Positions 44,231-55,767 of a DNA stretch of 64,000 nucleotides are shown piece by piece. Position numbers and translations under genes: made by a program. Position 1 is the first letter of the stretch. Each line of letters starts with the position of its first letter. The stretch comes from Jaltomata sinuosa. Taxonomy: Eukaryota; Streptophyta; Magnoliopsida; Solanales; Solanaceae. The DNA lies in contig QJPP01007241.1 of assembly GCA_003996215.1 (NCBI GenBank), positions 868,001-932,000 on the forward strand, written 5' to 3'. The notes beneath the pieces were generated by a model that was not told where the DNA came from, made no database searches, and saw nothing but the letters and a program-made list of their open reading frames with translations.

Positions 44231-44792
44231 TCAGATGGAAATAGTTTTTGTTTGCAAGTTGAAAACTCTATAACCCTTGGCTTGCAATGAATAACCAATA
44301 AAAATCCCCAGTTCACCTTTCGGTTCAAGTTTTCTTCTTTTGACTGAAGGAACACGAGAATAGCATATCGAACCAAAGATTTTCAAGTGCTTGGCAGATG
44401 GTGTTATTCCACTCCATACCTCAATAGGAGTTTTTCCATCCACAACTTTAGTTGGCAGCCTATTTAACAAATAAACTGCAGTAGAAACAACTTCTGCCCA
44501 AAATATTTGCGGTAGTTTCTTTTCAAGCAACAAACATCTAGCCATTTCAACTACAGTCCTGTTCTTCCTCTCCGAGACTCCATTCTGTTCGGGTGAATAA
44601 CTTACTGTTAGCTTGTGATCAATCCCCACATCTTCGCAATACTTATTGAACTCATTTGAAGTGTATTCGCCACCATTGTCCGACCTCAAAGCCTTTAGCT
44701 TACAACCACTTTGTCGTTCAGCTAAAGCTCTAAATTTCTTGAAAACTGAAAATACTTGAGACTTGTTACTCAGAAAATACACCCAAGTCATC
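44231..44792 (-). pseudogene. copia-1 integrase, C-terminal part
   Basis: This is the continuation of the integrase after the solo-LTR insertion. It contains SDNGGEY (second catalytic Asp), the PEQNGVSERKNR block (catalytic Glu) and the WSGITPS/FIGY region. The stop at 44231-44233 is internal compared with the family, because integrase-to-RT linker sequence continues past it. The segment 44056-44230 is that linker, with stops. Confidence 0.85.
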
Positions 44793-44797
44793 CTTGT

Positions 44798-47680
44798 TGT
44801 TGACACCCAATTTTGTCCCTCCTTTCTTTTAATTCATTCACTTGAGCTTCTAAATTTTTAATAATTTAAATATCTTACATTTCGTTTATTTATTACTATT
44901 ATTACCGTTATTACCTTTTAGATACTATTATTTCTACTACTTTAAATCTTATTATTATAATCATTCTCACTATTTTTAAAGATTAAGAATATATTAACAA
45001 CATTACTACTATTACTATTTTTTCTTAAAACCAATCGTCGTTACTTTATTTTTAGTTTCATATTTACTAAATTAATTATAAGTACTTTACTACGTGATTA
45101 TAGTTTTTATCACATAATGTATATTATACTAGTTATTAAATTAGAATCCTAAAAGAATTATTTTAAAAAAAGAAAAAGACCAAATTCGGCTCAAAAATGA
45201 CCCCAAAATCAGACTAAATAGTTCAGCCCATTATTTTGTCAAAATTTGTTCAAAACCAGCCCACAAGAGCAAAAACTGCAGCCCATAACCCGAAATACCC
45301 ATGAGCCCTAACTGCTCGCCTCTTTCTCGTCTTTGTTCTTTCATTTTCTTCTTCCAGTAAAGTTCCAGCGAGCTTTAGCTATGGCAGAGGTCGCTCACCC
45401 CATTTGTATGCATTTCTTATCTCTCTATCTGCGAAATATCAGACGCCCTCCTCCTCCTCTCTCTTCTTTACATCTCTCATCTTTAATTTTGGTCAAACAA
45501 GAGGCCAAATAGTTCTGAGATTTTCTGAGAGAGAATCAACAAGCAGAGATTTCAAAATTCAAACGGCTATTTGATATAGAAATCCCGCCCAAATGCTAAG
45601 CCCTCTAACCCTAATTTCACCCTATAAATACTTGCATTCATAGGTCATTTTGCACAAGCTTTTCAAGCCACCATTTTACCTTAAATTCTCAGCTGAAATC
45701 AAGCTTGAACACCCACAAGAACACCACTCTCTCTACTCACAAAGATTTTTGGTTCTCTTCTCTGCTTCTCTCGACTTTCTTTGTATACGAGTGTAGATTC
45801 GAGACCGATAATTTCCTAGTTCACTGCTCCACAACAGGTGATGCTCGCCTCCCTTCTCTATGCTATTTTCTAGGGAAATTATGCCCTGCCTTTATTCACT
45901 TAGTTTAGCTAGCGATGAATGATTTTTAAAATGCATTTGGGTCTATACTCACATGAAATCAGTTTTTCGTTCCAAGTATTTAGTTTATTTGGTATTTTTA
46001 TATGGGGAAATTTGTTAGTTTATGTAGTCCTATGTTAATAAAGAATATTGATTAAAGGAGATGTTGCTTTGTCTAGTTTAAAGATATTATGATGATCTTT
46101 TATTAAACTTCTTCTAAATGGAATTTTGAATCCATATTTTTATGATACCTGCTCACAGCTTTAGGCCATATTCTTATGCATATTTTTCTTTCTTTCTAGT
46201 CTTGGTATATGTTCTGAGGTATGATTCTAAAATATTATTATATAAATGCCTTGAATGTTTGTGAATTATTCTTTTGTTCATGCTTTAGAAAAAATGACTT
46301 CATTGTAGTTTAAATCCAGTGGACATGAGGTTTATTCTGTGTTTGAAAGAATATGATCTAGCTATTTTAAGTTGATTCCTCGATTAAGAAATGGGCATGC
46401 CATTCCTCAGTTGCATGTTTCGTGTCCCAGATTGTATCTCCGTTGTATGATTTTACTTGCTTACATCCACTTTGTTATATATCGTTTAGAGTTGAATTGT
46501 CACTAATCTCTTTACTCTCTCTTTATTTGCATGAACACTTGGGAGCAAATGGAGTCTCAATTTGGGACTCTCGCAAAAATCAAGTCTATAAGACTCGATG
46601 CCACCATATCCATGCTTGAAGTCATCCTATATCATCTTCCTTAGAACGCACCGGATAGCAAGAAAAACAAGTGAAACGCTTGCGGCTCCTATTCCCCTTT
46701 ATTGTCGTTATATTTGGTTTATGATTATTGACTTGTTTGCGTGTATGTTTTGGGGTTTAAGTGTTGGGATCAATGTTTCTTTTAATTGATTAATTATGTG
46801 AGATTTAATTCCTAGTTAATAATAGAGTAGTTGTCTTGTCTTGAATAATAAGGTTTTTATTAATTTGTGCCAAAGATAATCTTCTAAATTATGCCTTTGG
46901 AGGTCTATCGTCAAACCCAAGCCATATTTTACAAGCTCTTTTCTTTTTCTGAAGTTTTAAAACTGGTATAGTTCTTATTTTTGAAACCCAAACAAGTAAT
47001 TTCTCTTTGGCATTTTTTAAACAAATTTGTTTTGTCAAGCATGGACCCATTTTTAACGAGGCATAATTTCTAAACCAATATTTGGTACTTAGCTGATTCA
47101 TTACCAATCACTTAATGATTTTGTATAGTTAAAACCAGTTACATATTTTATATTAGCTTGGAATTAAGCATCATATATCAGTTAACTAAGCAAAGCTTGC
47201 AAATTTCCCAAATTTTAATTCATTTTACTAAGAACGTGATTCTCTTTTTGATGATGAATTTTCTACTCTCTTACTGAAGGCACACTTTTGAAACCATTGG
47301 CCTTTCCTTGCTTTTAATTTATTTGCAAAACCTTTTGCTTTACTTGGTAATTAGCTCTTTTTCTTTTTCTTTTAAAATTTGATTTAAATATCTAATTTGT
47401 TTCCTTAAAGATTTTTGACCTAAGTTTGGCCGGTTAACCGTAATTTAACGGATCTTAAGGGGTGCTTAATACCTTCCCTTTAGATTAATTGAACCCTTAC
47501 CTAGAATCTTATGTTAGTAGACCTTACACACGGAGTTAACTTTAGATAATAACTTTAATCACTTTAGGTGCCCTAATTCACCATAATAATTAGGTGGCGA
47601 CTCCTTAAGTTAGTTAAATTATTTTAGGGATCACCAATATGTGGTACACTATTTCGACCCGGTTGAAATGGGGTATAACA
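44798..47680 (+). mobile_element. 2.9-kb Ty3/gypsy-type solo LTR inside the copia-1 integrase
   Basis: It begins TGTTGACACCC and ends GGGTATAACA, the paired TGTT...AACA termini of an LTR. CTTGT is duplicated on both sides (44793-44797 and 47681-47685). The integrase frame stops at one edge and resumes at the other. No second LTR, primer-binding site or protein domain lies inside, so recombination between LTRs has removed the body. A TATA-like CCTATAAATA lies at 45621. The gypsy assignment rests on end sequence and length only. Short open frames inside are not credible genes. Confidence 0.85.
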
Positions 47681-47685
47681 CTTGT

Positions 47686-48045
47686 TAAGTCATCAATAAA
47701 GAGCACAAAATATTTATTTTGGCCCAAGGATGATGTCTGCATAGGTCCACACACATCAGTATGAACTAGTTCAAGTTTTTCAGTTGCCCTCCAGGTAGCA
47801 CTTTTAGGAAATGCTTTCCTGTGTACCTTACCCATCTGACATGACTCACAAACTTCTTTAGAAAGTGAGATCTCAGGTAAATCCTTAGCCAAGCCCTTTT
47901 CATACATAGACTTTAAAGTAGCATAGTTAAAATGCCCATATCTTTTGTGCCACAACCATGATTCATCCGTACTTGCAAAATTTGCACTATCAAAACTCCC
48001 GTCTAAAGGAAAAGTTTTATCCACCATTTCTACTTTAACAATCAA
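47686..48045 (-). pseudogene. copia-1 integrase, N-terminal part
   Basis: The minus-strand frame contains the integrase zinc-binding region (H...H and CESCQMGK) and the first catalytic Asp in HTDVCGP, then YFVLFIDD where the solo LTR breaks it. It is out of frame with the protease segment upstream: the break lies between 48059 and 48045. Confidence 0.85.
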
Positions 48046-48058
48046 ACTATCTTCAGAG

Positions 48059-49260
48059 TCAAAAAAACAAACAATGCTTGCCCTTAAAAAATAAGGAATA
48101 CCCTTTAGACATCATTTGAGCAACACTTAACAGATTACATGCTAAACAGGGAACATACAACACATCATGTATAAACTTTGTACCTTGTTTAGTATGAAAG
48201 GCAACTGAACCCTTTCCATGTGCATCTACTGTTTCACCATTTCCCATCCTCACTTTAGTTTTAATTGACTTGTCAAGTGTGTGAAACATGAGATCGTTGT
48301 GTGACATATGACTCGTACATCCACTTTCTATGAACCATGAGGATTTGTTGGTTGTGTTTCCACCATGAGAAGCCATAAACAAGCTTTCTTCTTCCTTTTC
48401 CGACTCTTCAGTAAAATTTGCTTGTTGCACATGGTGGTGTTGTGGTTGATTCTGCTTGGCCCTACAATTTTTCTCAATATGACCCATTTTTCTACAAAAT
48501 TTGCATTGAATCGATGGCTTCCCTTTGAACCAACAGTCCTTTTCTTGATGATTGGTTCTTTTACAATGGCTGCAAGGTGGAAACCTTCCTTTCTTTGTAA
48601 ACTCCTTCCATGGCTTTCCTTTTGCTACTTTATCTCCTTCCATCTTTCTATTGTCCTTCACGGGCTGCTTGCCTTTGTGCTTTGCTTGAAATTCCACTTC
48701 TGCTGCTTCTTCATCTCTTATACTTGTTCTTTGTTCTGTGGCTTGCAACTTGCTGATCAGTTCTGCTACTGATAAAGTCTTCAGATCACAAAATTCCTCT
48801 ATTGCTGAAATCTTGGATTAGAACCTTGCTGGTAAGCTTATCATCATCTTCTCCACCACCTTTGAATCTGGAAAGGTTTCACCAAATAGTCGTATCTTGT
48901 TTACAATTTCCAGAAGTTTGCCAGAGTACTCTTTCACAGTATCTCCTTCTTTCATCCTTAACATCTCAAATTCTCTTTTGAGAGTTAAGAGTTTGACAGT
49001 CTTCACTCTGTCACTTCCGTCGAATTCCTCCTTTAGCTTCTCCCATGCTTCTTTAGGTGTTTCACAAGCCATTATTCTTGTGAAAATCACTTCTGAAGTG
49101 CTGAATAAAGACATGTGAGAGCCTTTGGTTTCTTGGACTGTGCATCTTCATAAATCTTCATTTGTGCAACAGTTGGGTTTGGTCCAAGCGGAGGGGGATC
49201 ATCTTCACTTTCAGTTGTTTCTCATAGACTAAGAGCTTTGAGATAAGCCTTCATCTTTAT
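48059..49260 (-). pseudogene. copia-1 gag (most) and protease
   Basis: Gag begins at the ATG at 51815-51817, is broken by the Helitron and continues here. One in-frame stop separates the early part (to 48818) from the nucleocapsid part. Two CCHC zinc knuckles are clear (CSHCKRTNHQEKDC and CKFCRKMGHIEKNC). The protease active-site motif reads ESGCTSH where copia elements have a catalytic Asp, so the aspartate is replaced by glutamate and the protease is probably dead. A second in-frame TGA lies near 49095. Confidence 0.85.
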
Positions 49261-49268
49261 CACCCATA

Positions 49269-51053
49269 CTAGTTCTGGGCACGTGCCTCGCACGTGTATA
49301 CGTAGCATCCACCCTTACTTAAAATATAACAAAAAAATCATTACTTAAATGTTATACATATTCTAAAATATTAAATTTATAACATATAAAAAAAATTAAT
49401 AACACTACTTTTGATCATAATACTTAAAAATTTGGTGTCTTTTCATTTTAGAAAATGTAACCATAATACAATATGAAGAACAAATTGATATTTATAAATT
49501 TGTGGCCAAGCTTTTAATGTATTTTTCTTTAAAAAAGTAGAAAAAAGGAACAAATTGATAAATGACAATCCTAAACTCAATCTTTAAGAGAAACCAACTA
49601 CCTCTCTTACATAAGTTCACAAATTTTAGCTAGCGCCATAGATGGAGATGGTGGTCTTCATCATTAGTGAAGTTTGAAAGTGATGAGAGTTAAATTTAGC
49701 CATTATTTTGATTTCAACGTCCATCATTTATTAACTCTACATATTTTACATAAGTTTACAAATTTTAGCTACCGCCATAGATGGAGATGGTGGTCTTCAT
49801 TATTCGTGAAGTTTGAAGGTGATGAGAATTAAATTTAACCATTACTCTGATTTCAAAGTTCATCATTTATTAACTCTACATATTTCTCTCTCTCAATTTG
49901 TTTTATTTCCTGCAAAAAAAATGGTGGAAAAAAAAAGAAAGGAAAAAATGAAGAAAATGAAAATGAAAGATTAAAATCTAAACTGCAAGTATCCTCGAGG
50001 AAAATGAAAATTATTTCTTGTCTTTATATAGTTATTTCTTGATTAATGTTCTTTGGATTTCCCTTTCATAAATATTAATTAAATTAGCCTACATTTAATT
50101 AGTTAATGGCTCTTCAAGTTCTATCATTTTTACTCTTAATAAGTAATTATAATTACCTTAATTATCATAATAATTTTTTGCCTTTAACGACAATTACTTT
50201 AACAAATGCAATGTAAGCAATAGTGATTCTTAATTACTGCACTTATCCAAAAGTCTTTTGGTTGGAAGTGAATTTGGTATTAATCTCATATCAAAGTCAT
50301 TTATTTCTAAATAATTCATTTCATAAGTTTTAATATAATTTGATTGAAGTTTTTTTACTTGTGGGGGCAAAATGATACTATTTAATTAAATTGTAATTTA
50401 GTGTAGGGACAAAATAATAATCTAACTTTGAAATTGTGAGCTTCCCATTGCACGTGTGTCCCATGTAAATTTTTATAAATCCATTAGAATGACTAAAATT
50501 CTATAAAAACAGACATGTAATGAGTAAAAAAATACAACAATTATAAATAAATATTTAAAAGTATGACAAAAAACACCAAATGAAGGGCGTATTTTAATGT
50601 TCAAAATTCATTCATTTTAAGCAACCAACTGTAAATGTTGAACTTTGGTCAGTAGTTAGCAAATTTTCAATAAAGTTACAAATGACTAATTTGAGCCCAA
50701 ATAGAAAAACACACTTACGACAATCATAAATCCCTAAAAAAATAAATTTAAAAAGTCTAATAGAGAGAAAACACAAAAAAAAAATGCAACATACACATCC
50801 TTCTTAAGACTTTGATCATAACAATATATATGAAAAAAAAATACAAAATCAGTACATAACTTTTCTTGTCGATACCTTTTCTCCCATAACCAATCAAAAT
50901 TCAAAAGAGTCTTCTTCATCGAGTCAAACTAAAACATGAATCAAATATATTAAGATCATTTTAAAAAATATATACATAAAATATCTAAATTTACAGAAAG
51001 ACCATAAGTTCACGTGCATCATAAATTAGATTACAATTCACCTCTTGTACCAA

Positions 51054-51088
<35 letters not shown>

Positions 51089-51756
51089 CCACCATCGTTG
51101 TTGTTGTTGGCCTTGTAATTTGCAACAGCACCTTTAAAATTGATATTCCAATCTAAAATCCAATTGAAAATCAAGTAAATAGATAATAGCAACAATTACT
51201 AAAAGTTGAAACGTAAAGTACTTATAAGAATGATCAAAGAAAGCAACTTAGAAGAGAGAACTTACGGCAAAACCATCTTGAACGTACAAAAATGAAATGA
51301 TACCTAAAAAGCATTAAAGAATTAAATATTTGTAAGAAATAAAAAGGACACACAATAGAAAGGCAAAAAAACTGACCTATTATGATGACCCTTTATTATG
51401 TATAACAACTCTTCATTATCCTGAAACTTTTATGATAGCATATTTAATATAATTAAAAGGGTTAAAAGTGTGACTTTTAAGTTTTTATAAGTTATGAAAG
51501 TTTAAGGCAAGTAAATACTAATGTAAGTAAATGCTCAAACCGGAAGAAAAATGGCAACGCTAATGTGTAAAACATTTCAAATTTTTTTTTACAAATGAAT
51601 TAAAAGATGTGAGAAAGGCCAAAAAAGTGAAAAAAAAAGATATTATTATTAATATTTAATTTTAATTAGATATTTTATAATATTTTAATTTAGTATAGGG
51701 GTAAAATGGTAATTCAACTTTTAACTTTGGGGTTTCCCACTTTTAGTATAATATGA
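49269..51756 (-). mobile_element. Non-autonomous Helitron inside copia-1 gag
   Basis: The minus-strand 5' end is TC (51756-51755) and the 3' end is CTAG (49272-49269). Eleven bases before the 3' end lies a hairpin, CACGTGC/GCACGTG with a 3-base loop (49280-49286 and 49290-49296). The flanking bases are A and T, so the host site is AT, and no target duplication is present. These are the diagnostic Helitron features. Ignoring the element, the gag frame is continuous across the A|T junction. No Rep/helicase is encoded in 2488 bases. An (AT)n tract lies at about 51056-51085. The interior seems composite (see findings). Confidence 0.88.
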
Positions 51757-51918
51757 TGTGATAATTTTCTCCTGTAAACATAGGAGGGCCTGCACCCAAG
51801 AAGTTGTTGGATGCCATGTTACTGCTGCTCAGCTCTCTCACCTTAGAAGAACTGAAGAAAAAAAAAATTATCTTTTTGCCTTCACAGATCCCTCAAGAAG
51901 AAGGGCTCTTGATACCAC

Positions 51919-52175
51919 TGTTAGAATTTGAGACTAAAGAGAAGGAAAAGATAAGGTTCTAAGCTTTTTTGTCATTCATACTTCATGTTACAAAAATGCA
52001 TACACACATATAGCTACATAAGTTTTCAAAAGTCAATAGAGGACCATACCTCCAACTACTCTTACAAGACACATTCCATAAAATAAGGACAGCCATTCCT
52101 TTACAACTATACATAATATTTTAAAAAATGAACTATTAAACAAAAGACTATCTAGAAAAATCTCATATTCTAACA
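51919..52175 (-). repeat. 5' LTR of copia-1
   Basis: TGTTAGAATT...ATTCTAACA, paired with 42201-42459. The primer-binding site adjoins it on the inner (left) side at about 51905-51918. Confidence 0.9.
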
Positions 52176-52799
52176 GAGTATGTTTTTGTCTATATTTGGT
52201 ATTAATTGGGTAATGCCACATAGCACCAAAGAGGCCTTTAAATGTTGGTGCAACTGGAGAGTTGGTAAGGCCATCAAGCCAATCTGGAAGATGGTACCTG
52301 CAAGTAGCTTTTGGTGTGTATGGTCAGTAAGGAACAACATATGTTTTGAAGGTTCATCAACTCCAAATATAGTTGGCATAATCTTTCACCCATATATTCC
52401 CCTGAGAACTTTTTGAACTTTGTTAGCTCCCTGGTACTAGTTTAGTCTTTTTTGTAATTGAGCTAACGAAGTATCGTTATCTTCCTAACTTTTGTACTAT
52501 TCCGCATCTTCTTGATGCCAGCAATGAAATTTCTTATTACTTCATAAAAAAAAAATGTAAGGCGGAGTCAAAATTGATGGCTAATGTCTTGTCAGATTCT
52601 ATGTTCAGTTTCTTCATGTTGTCATCTCACTGCACATTTTGCTGTTGTTTGATCAATAAATATGGTCTGTTACTTATTAAGTTTTTCTACAATTTTGAGA
52701 CCACCAAAGGTTGTGGTGACTCTTCACAGTTCTTCAAAACTTGTGCAGTTCTGATTAAGTACGTTCATGCGTATCGGAACTTTGGTCACAGACTTACAG

Positions 52800-53160
52800 C
52801 TAGTCCTCGTACTCGGAGAGAGATGTAATTTGCTCCCTCAAACCTTTCCTCCTGTGGATATCAAGGACTAGAGAATAAGCTAGTGAGAAAGCTTCCAATG
52901 GATCGGATGGCATCATATCCCAGTGATCGAAAACACATTGTGGGAATGCTTGCCCGAAGTAGCAGCTTTCAAAAAATATGAGAAACTGAATGGCTAGATA
53001 ACAGGAAGGTATGCCTTTGATGTTTAAAGAGGGGTACCGGGACTCTGTAACTCCTCAAACACGTGTCCACGTCTCTCGTTCAGAACTCTGTAGATTCCAC
53101 CAAGAGCTTGCTCTGTAGTTTGAATCTCGACGAGATAAACAGGCTCCAACAACGAGGCCT
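52800..53160 (-). pseudogene. Elongation factor 2 (eEF2) C-terminal fragment
   Basis: Read on the minus strand from 53158, the frame gives [30 protein letters not shown] and PGTPL, all in domain V of eEF2. After small shifts and a TAG it gives the NIKAYLPV region. It then resumes as AATSGQAFPQCVFDHWDMM and a modified C-terminus ending SEYED and a stop at 52800-52802. eEF2 drives ribosome translocation. Only the last ~125 codons remain, with several lesions. It is a truncated processed pseudogene or captured fragment; no poly(A) tail was resolved. Confidence 0.85.
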
Positions 53161-53903
53161 GGAAGTGAGTTTAGAAGCATAAATGATAAAGACCACAGCA
53201 GTTAAATTACTCAAACAAAAAATGATACAATGTGAATTTGAGCAATTGCAGTTTCTCAATTTTGAATTGCAGCTAGAGCAGTGAACAACCATCAGAGTTT
53301 CATACACAAAAAACTCATTGTACAAAAGTTTGCTTATCCAAAACAAGAAACTGAATTTGGCCGGAGTTGTTCATATAAATCATACGCATGCTCGGAATGC
53401 AAATCAAGGTGGAGACTGAAAGAGTTGGTTCGTTTTCTAGTGGGGTTTAATCCACGTGGAAAAAAATTCCATGTGTCAATTTAATTGGCTAGGAAGTGAA
53501 CTTGGAGAGCAAGCTTGTATTTATTTTTCCTTTTCTTATTTTGTGCTTAGAGCCCTGTTCTCCCCTGGATATAGGATCATTCTGATCCGAACTACATTAA
53601 ATCTTGTATTCTTTCTTTTGCTCTCTGTTGTTAAGGTTTGCCCTGATTTTCTTACCTTATTTGAATTTTACCATAATTGTGTTTTACTTCAAAAAAGGTT
53701 TTCTTGATGGAAAAGGTTTCCTTGTCGGAAAAGAACTCTTTCATATTTAATTAAATCTTTCTTGGAGGAAAAGTTTGGATTTCAATAAATTGAAAATCTT
53801 TCTTTCCACATAACACAATAGCATCCACAATGTAGTTATCAAAAGAGTCTTGTTTAAGGGAGATTATTCTCCCATAGATTTTATGCTTTTTAATTTAGTT
53901 TTT
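53161..53903. other. Spacer between the eEF2 fragment and the gypsy solo LTR
   Basis: Short open frames without motifs. I see nothing supportable before the TTCAT target duplication at 53904. Confidence 0.5.
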
Positions 53904-55767
53904 TTCATTGTAACACCCCAAAAATTCAACTAAGATTCGAACTTTTCTTCATATGTTGTTAGACCCTAACCCGATGATTCCTAATGGTACATAGGTGCTA
54001 AATCCATTCTTAAGTGTGGAAAGGGTATTATATATGGATTAAGGTCATAAAGAACCCCTAGCTCAAAGTTGAGTTAAAAGCACCCTAACCGATTAAGTTT
54101 TCATGTAAGACTCAACTAGGGTCAACTTCAAATGATCATAACTCCTAGAATATGAAGAGTTAGGTGGCTTAGTACCCACTACAATTAAGGTCTTTGAGTC
54201 TTCTTTCCAACTCCACTGATCGCGCATTAATTCGATTCCGGAGTAAAAAGTTATGGGTATTTTACTGCAACACTGTCAATTTTTACGGGCGGGATGACGA
54301 CCCATGGAACAGAACCATGGTCCGTGATTTGACTCGTGAAATCAGACCTAAAACTTCAAATTTTTGCCATCAAAATCATTGGTTGGTCCACGACTAGTCA
54401 ATCAAAATCACGATCCGTAGAGTGACCCGTGGTTTGTCAATTTTAAGCCTTTCTTCTCAGGTTTTCACGGGTGACTTGACGGGCCATCGTTTCGAACGAC
54501 GGTCCGTCCTGTCAACCGTGAAATCACCTTCAGAGAGGTACCAAGACCTCTGAATTCCACAAGTGGGTTGACGACCAGTCAACCCATCAGTGGAACCTCC
54601 GATTTTAGTTTTTCTAATTCGTTCATAGAGGGTAAATTCATCTTTTTTCCCACCTTTTAATTCCTATACTAAATCGTTTTAGGCATATTTAGAGGATTCT
54701 TATTCATACTTAGTTAGATTTCTCCTCATTTCTTCAATCTAACCTCAAGAAAAAAGAAGGGGATTCTTCTCTCAAGTTCCAAGGCCTAGGGTTCCTTCTC
54801 CAATCCTCCATCCTCAAGTTCAAAGTTAAGAAAGCTTCAAGTTCAGGTATGTGAGTATTCAATAAAGGATATATTTCACCCTTATTCCCAAAACCCAATC
54901 CTTCAAATTGATTTTTTATGAATTCTCAAGTTAGGATTCTTACCCAATTTTCATGGGTTCTTTTATAAATTATTTTTTTATGATTCTTCTATAAATTCTA
55001 ATTCTAAATTGTATGATTTTGCATGGGTTTTTACAAATGAATTTCTATCTCATGATTTGAAGGCTAACCCTAGCCCAATTTTGCATGCATGGTTGGATTT
55101 AAGCAAATTGGCATGTTTTGATAGCATGACCTCATGAATTTCAAGTATTTGCATGCCTAGTTCCTATTTTTATAAAATTGTATATGATTATGAAATTGAA
55201 CTAGTGCCAAGTAAACTTTTAAGATATGATTCATTATGAAAGACAAGACGTCCCGATGTGCCATCAATACCCATGAACTATTTCCTAAAAACAAGGTTTG
55301 TGAGTTGTGAAGATCCGGGTTGTAAACATGAATATGAACAAGTTTTGACATCTAGATATGTCACTTGTATGTGAGCTTTATGATATATTTTGGGAGTAGT
55401 ATTTAGCACCGAGCGATGCGGGTTCCAGATAACCCAAGTCCAAAACTATATTGCTACCGTAGGTTGCCCTCTGTGGCTTATGACAGGATCCTTATGAACA
55501 TGGTTCCAACCTTGGCCAGTTAGGACAACCTTTTTCAGTGTGAGTGCATGAAACTAAACTCCATGTAACTTAACATGGTTTGATATCGGTTAAGAGAAAC
55601 TCCCGTATGAATGTTTTCAAGCTACTAAGTATATGATATTCTATTTCGAAGCTTGGCTTATTACTTCATGACTTATGCTTAAATTATGATAGTTACTTAT
55701 GATTTCTTTCACTATGCATGAACTCAATTTCAAGCATGCTTTCAAGTATATTTTATCATGGCATATG

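Larger units (their letters stand above)
42201..52175 (-). mobile_element. Ty1/copia retrotransposon copia-1, interrupted by two later insertions
   Basis: Transcribed on the minus strand. LTRs of about 258 bp (51919-52175 is the 5' LTR, 42201-42459 the 3' LTR) start TGTTAGAAT and end TCTAACA. GAGTA is duplicated outside both (42196-42200 and 52176-52180). Just inside the 5' LTR a primer-binding site (TGGTATCAAGAGCC) resembles initiator Met-tRNA. AAGGAGGAG before the 3' LTR is the polypurine tract. Gene order is gag, protease, integrase, RT, RNase H. Subtracting the solo LTR and Helitron leaves about 4.6 kb. The LTRs differ at roughly 10 of 255 positions plus indels, and the coding region has stops and a frameshift. 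Non-autonomous now. Confidence 0.9.
41740..52555 (+). mobile_element. 5'-truncated LINE (L1-type) 3' end, split by copia-1
   Basis: The left part (41740-42200) encodes the C-terminal region of a plant LINE ORF2: WLWRYTQVDQTLWKEVI, then IRLWKDRWLD, the NADNTWD-like stretch and a zinc-knuckle-like LFLHC..V.DLWS. The right part (52176-52555) continues it (KAFKCWCNWRV-like, then FWCVWSVRNNICFEG). It ends in a 3' tail with ten A residues (52546-52555). One in-frame stop lies near 42048. The two halves meet exactly at the copia target duplication. No reverse-transcriptase core is present. Confidence 0.75.

Noticed and set aside
44798..47680. Several 60-70 codon frames within the 2.9-kb solo LTR
   Set aside because: LTR boundaries and TSD explain the whole interval, and none of the frames has a protein signature.
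51056..51085. (AT)n run considered as a regulatory feature
   Set aside because: Plain microsatellite inside the Helitron; nothing links it to a gene.
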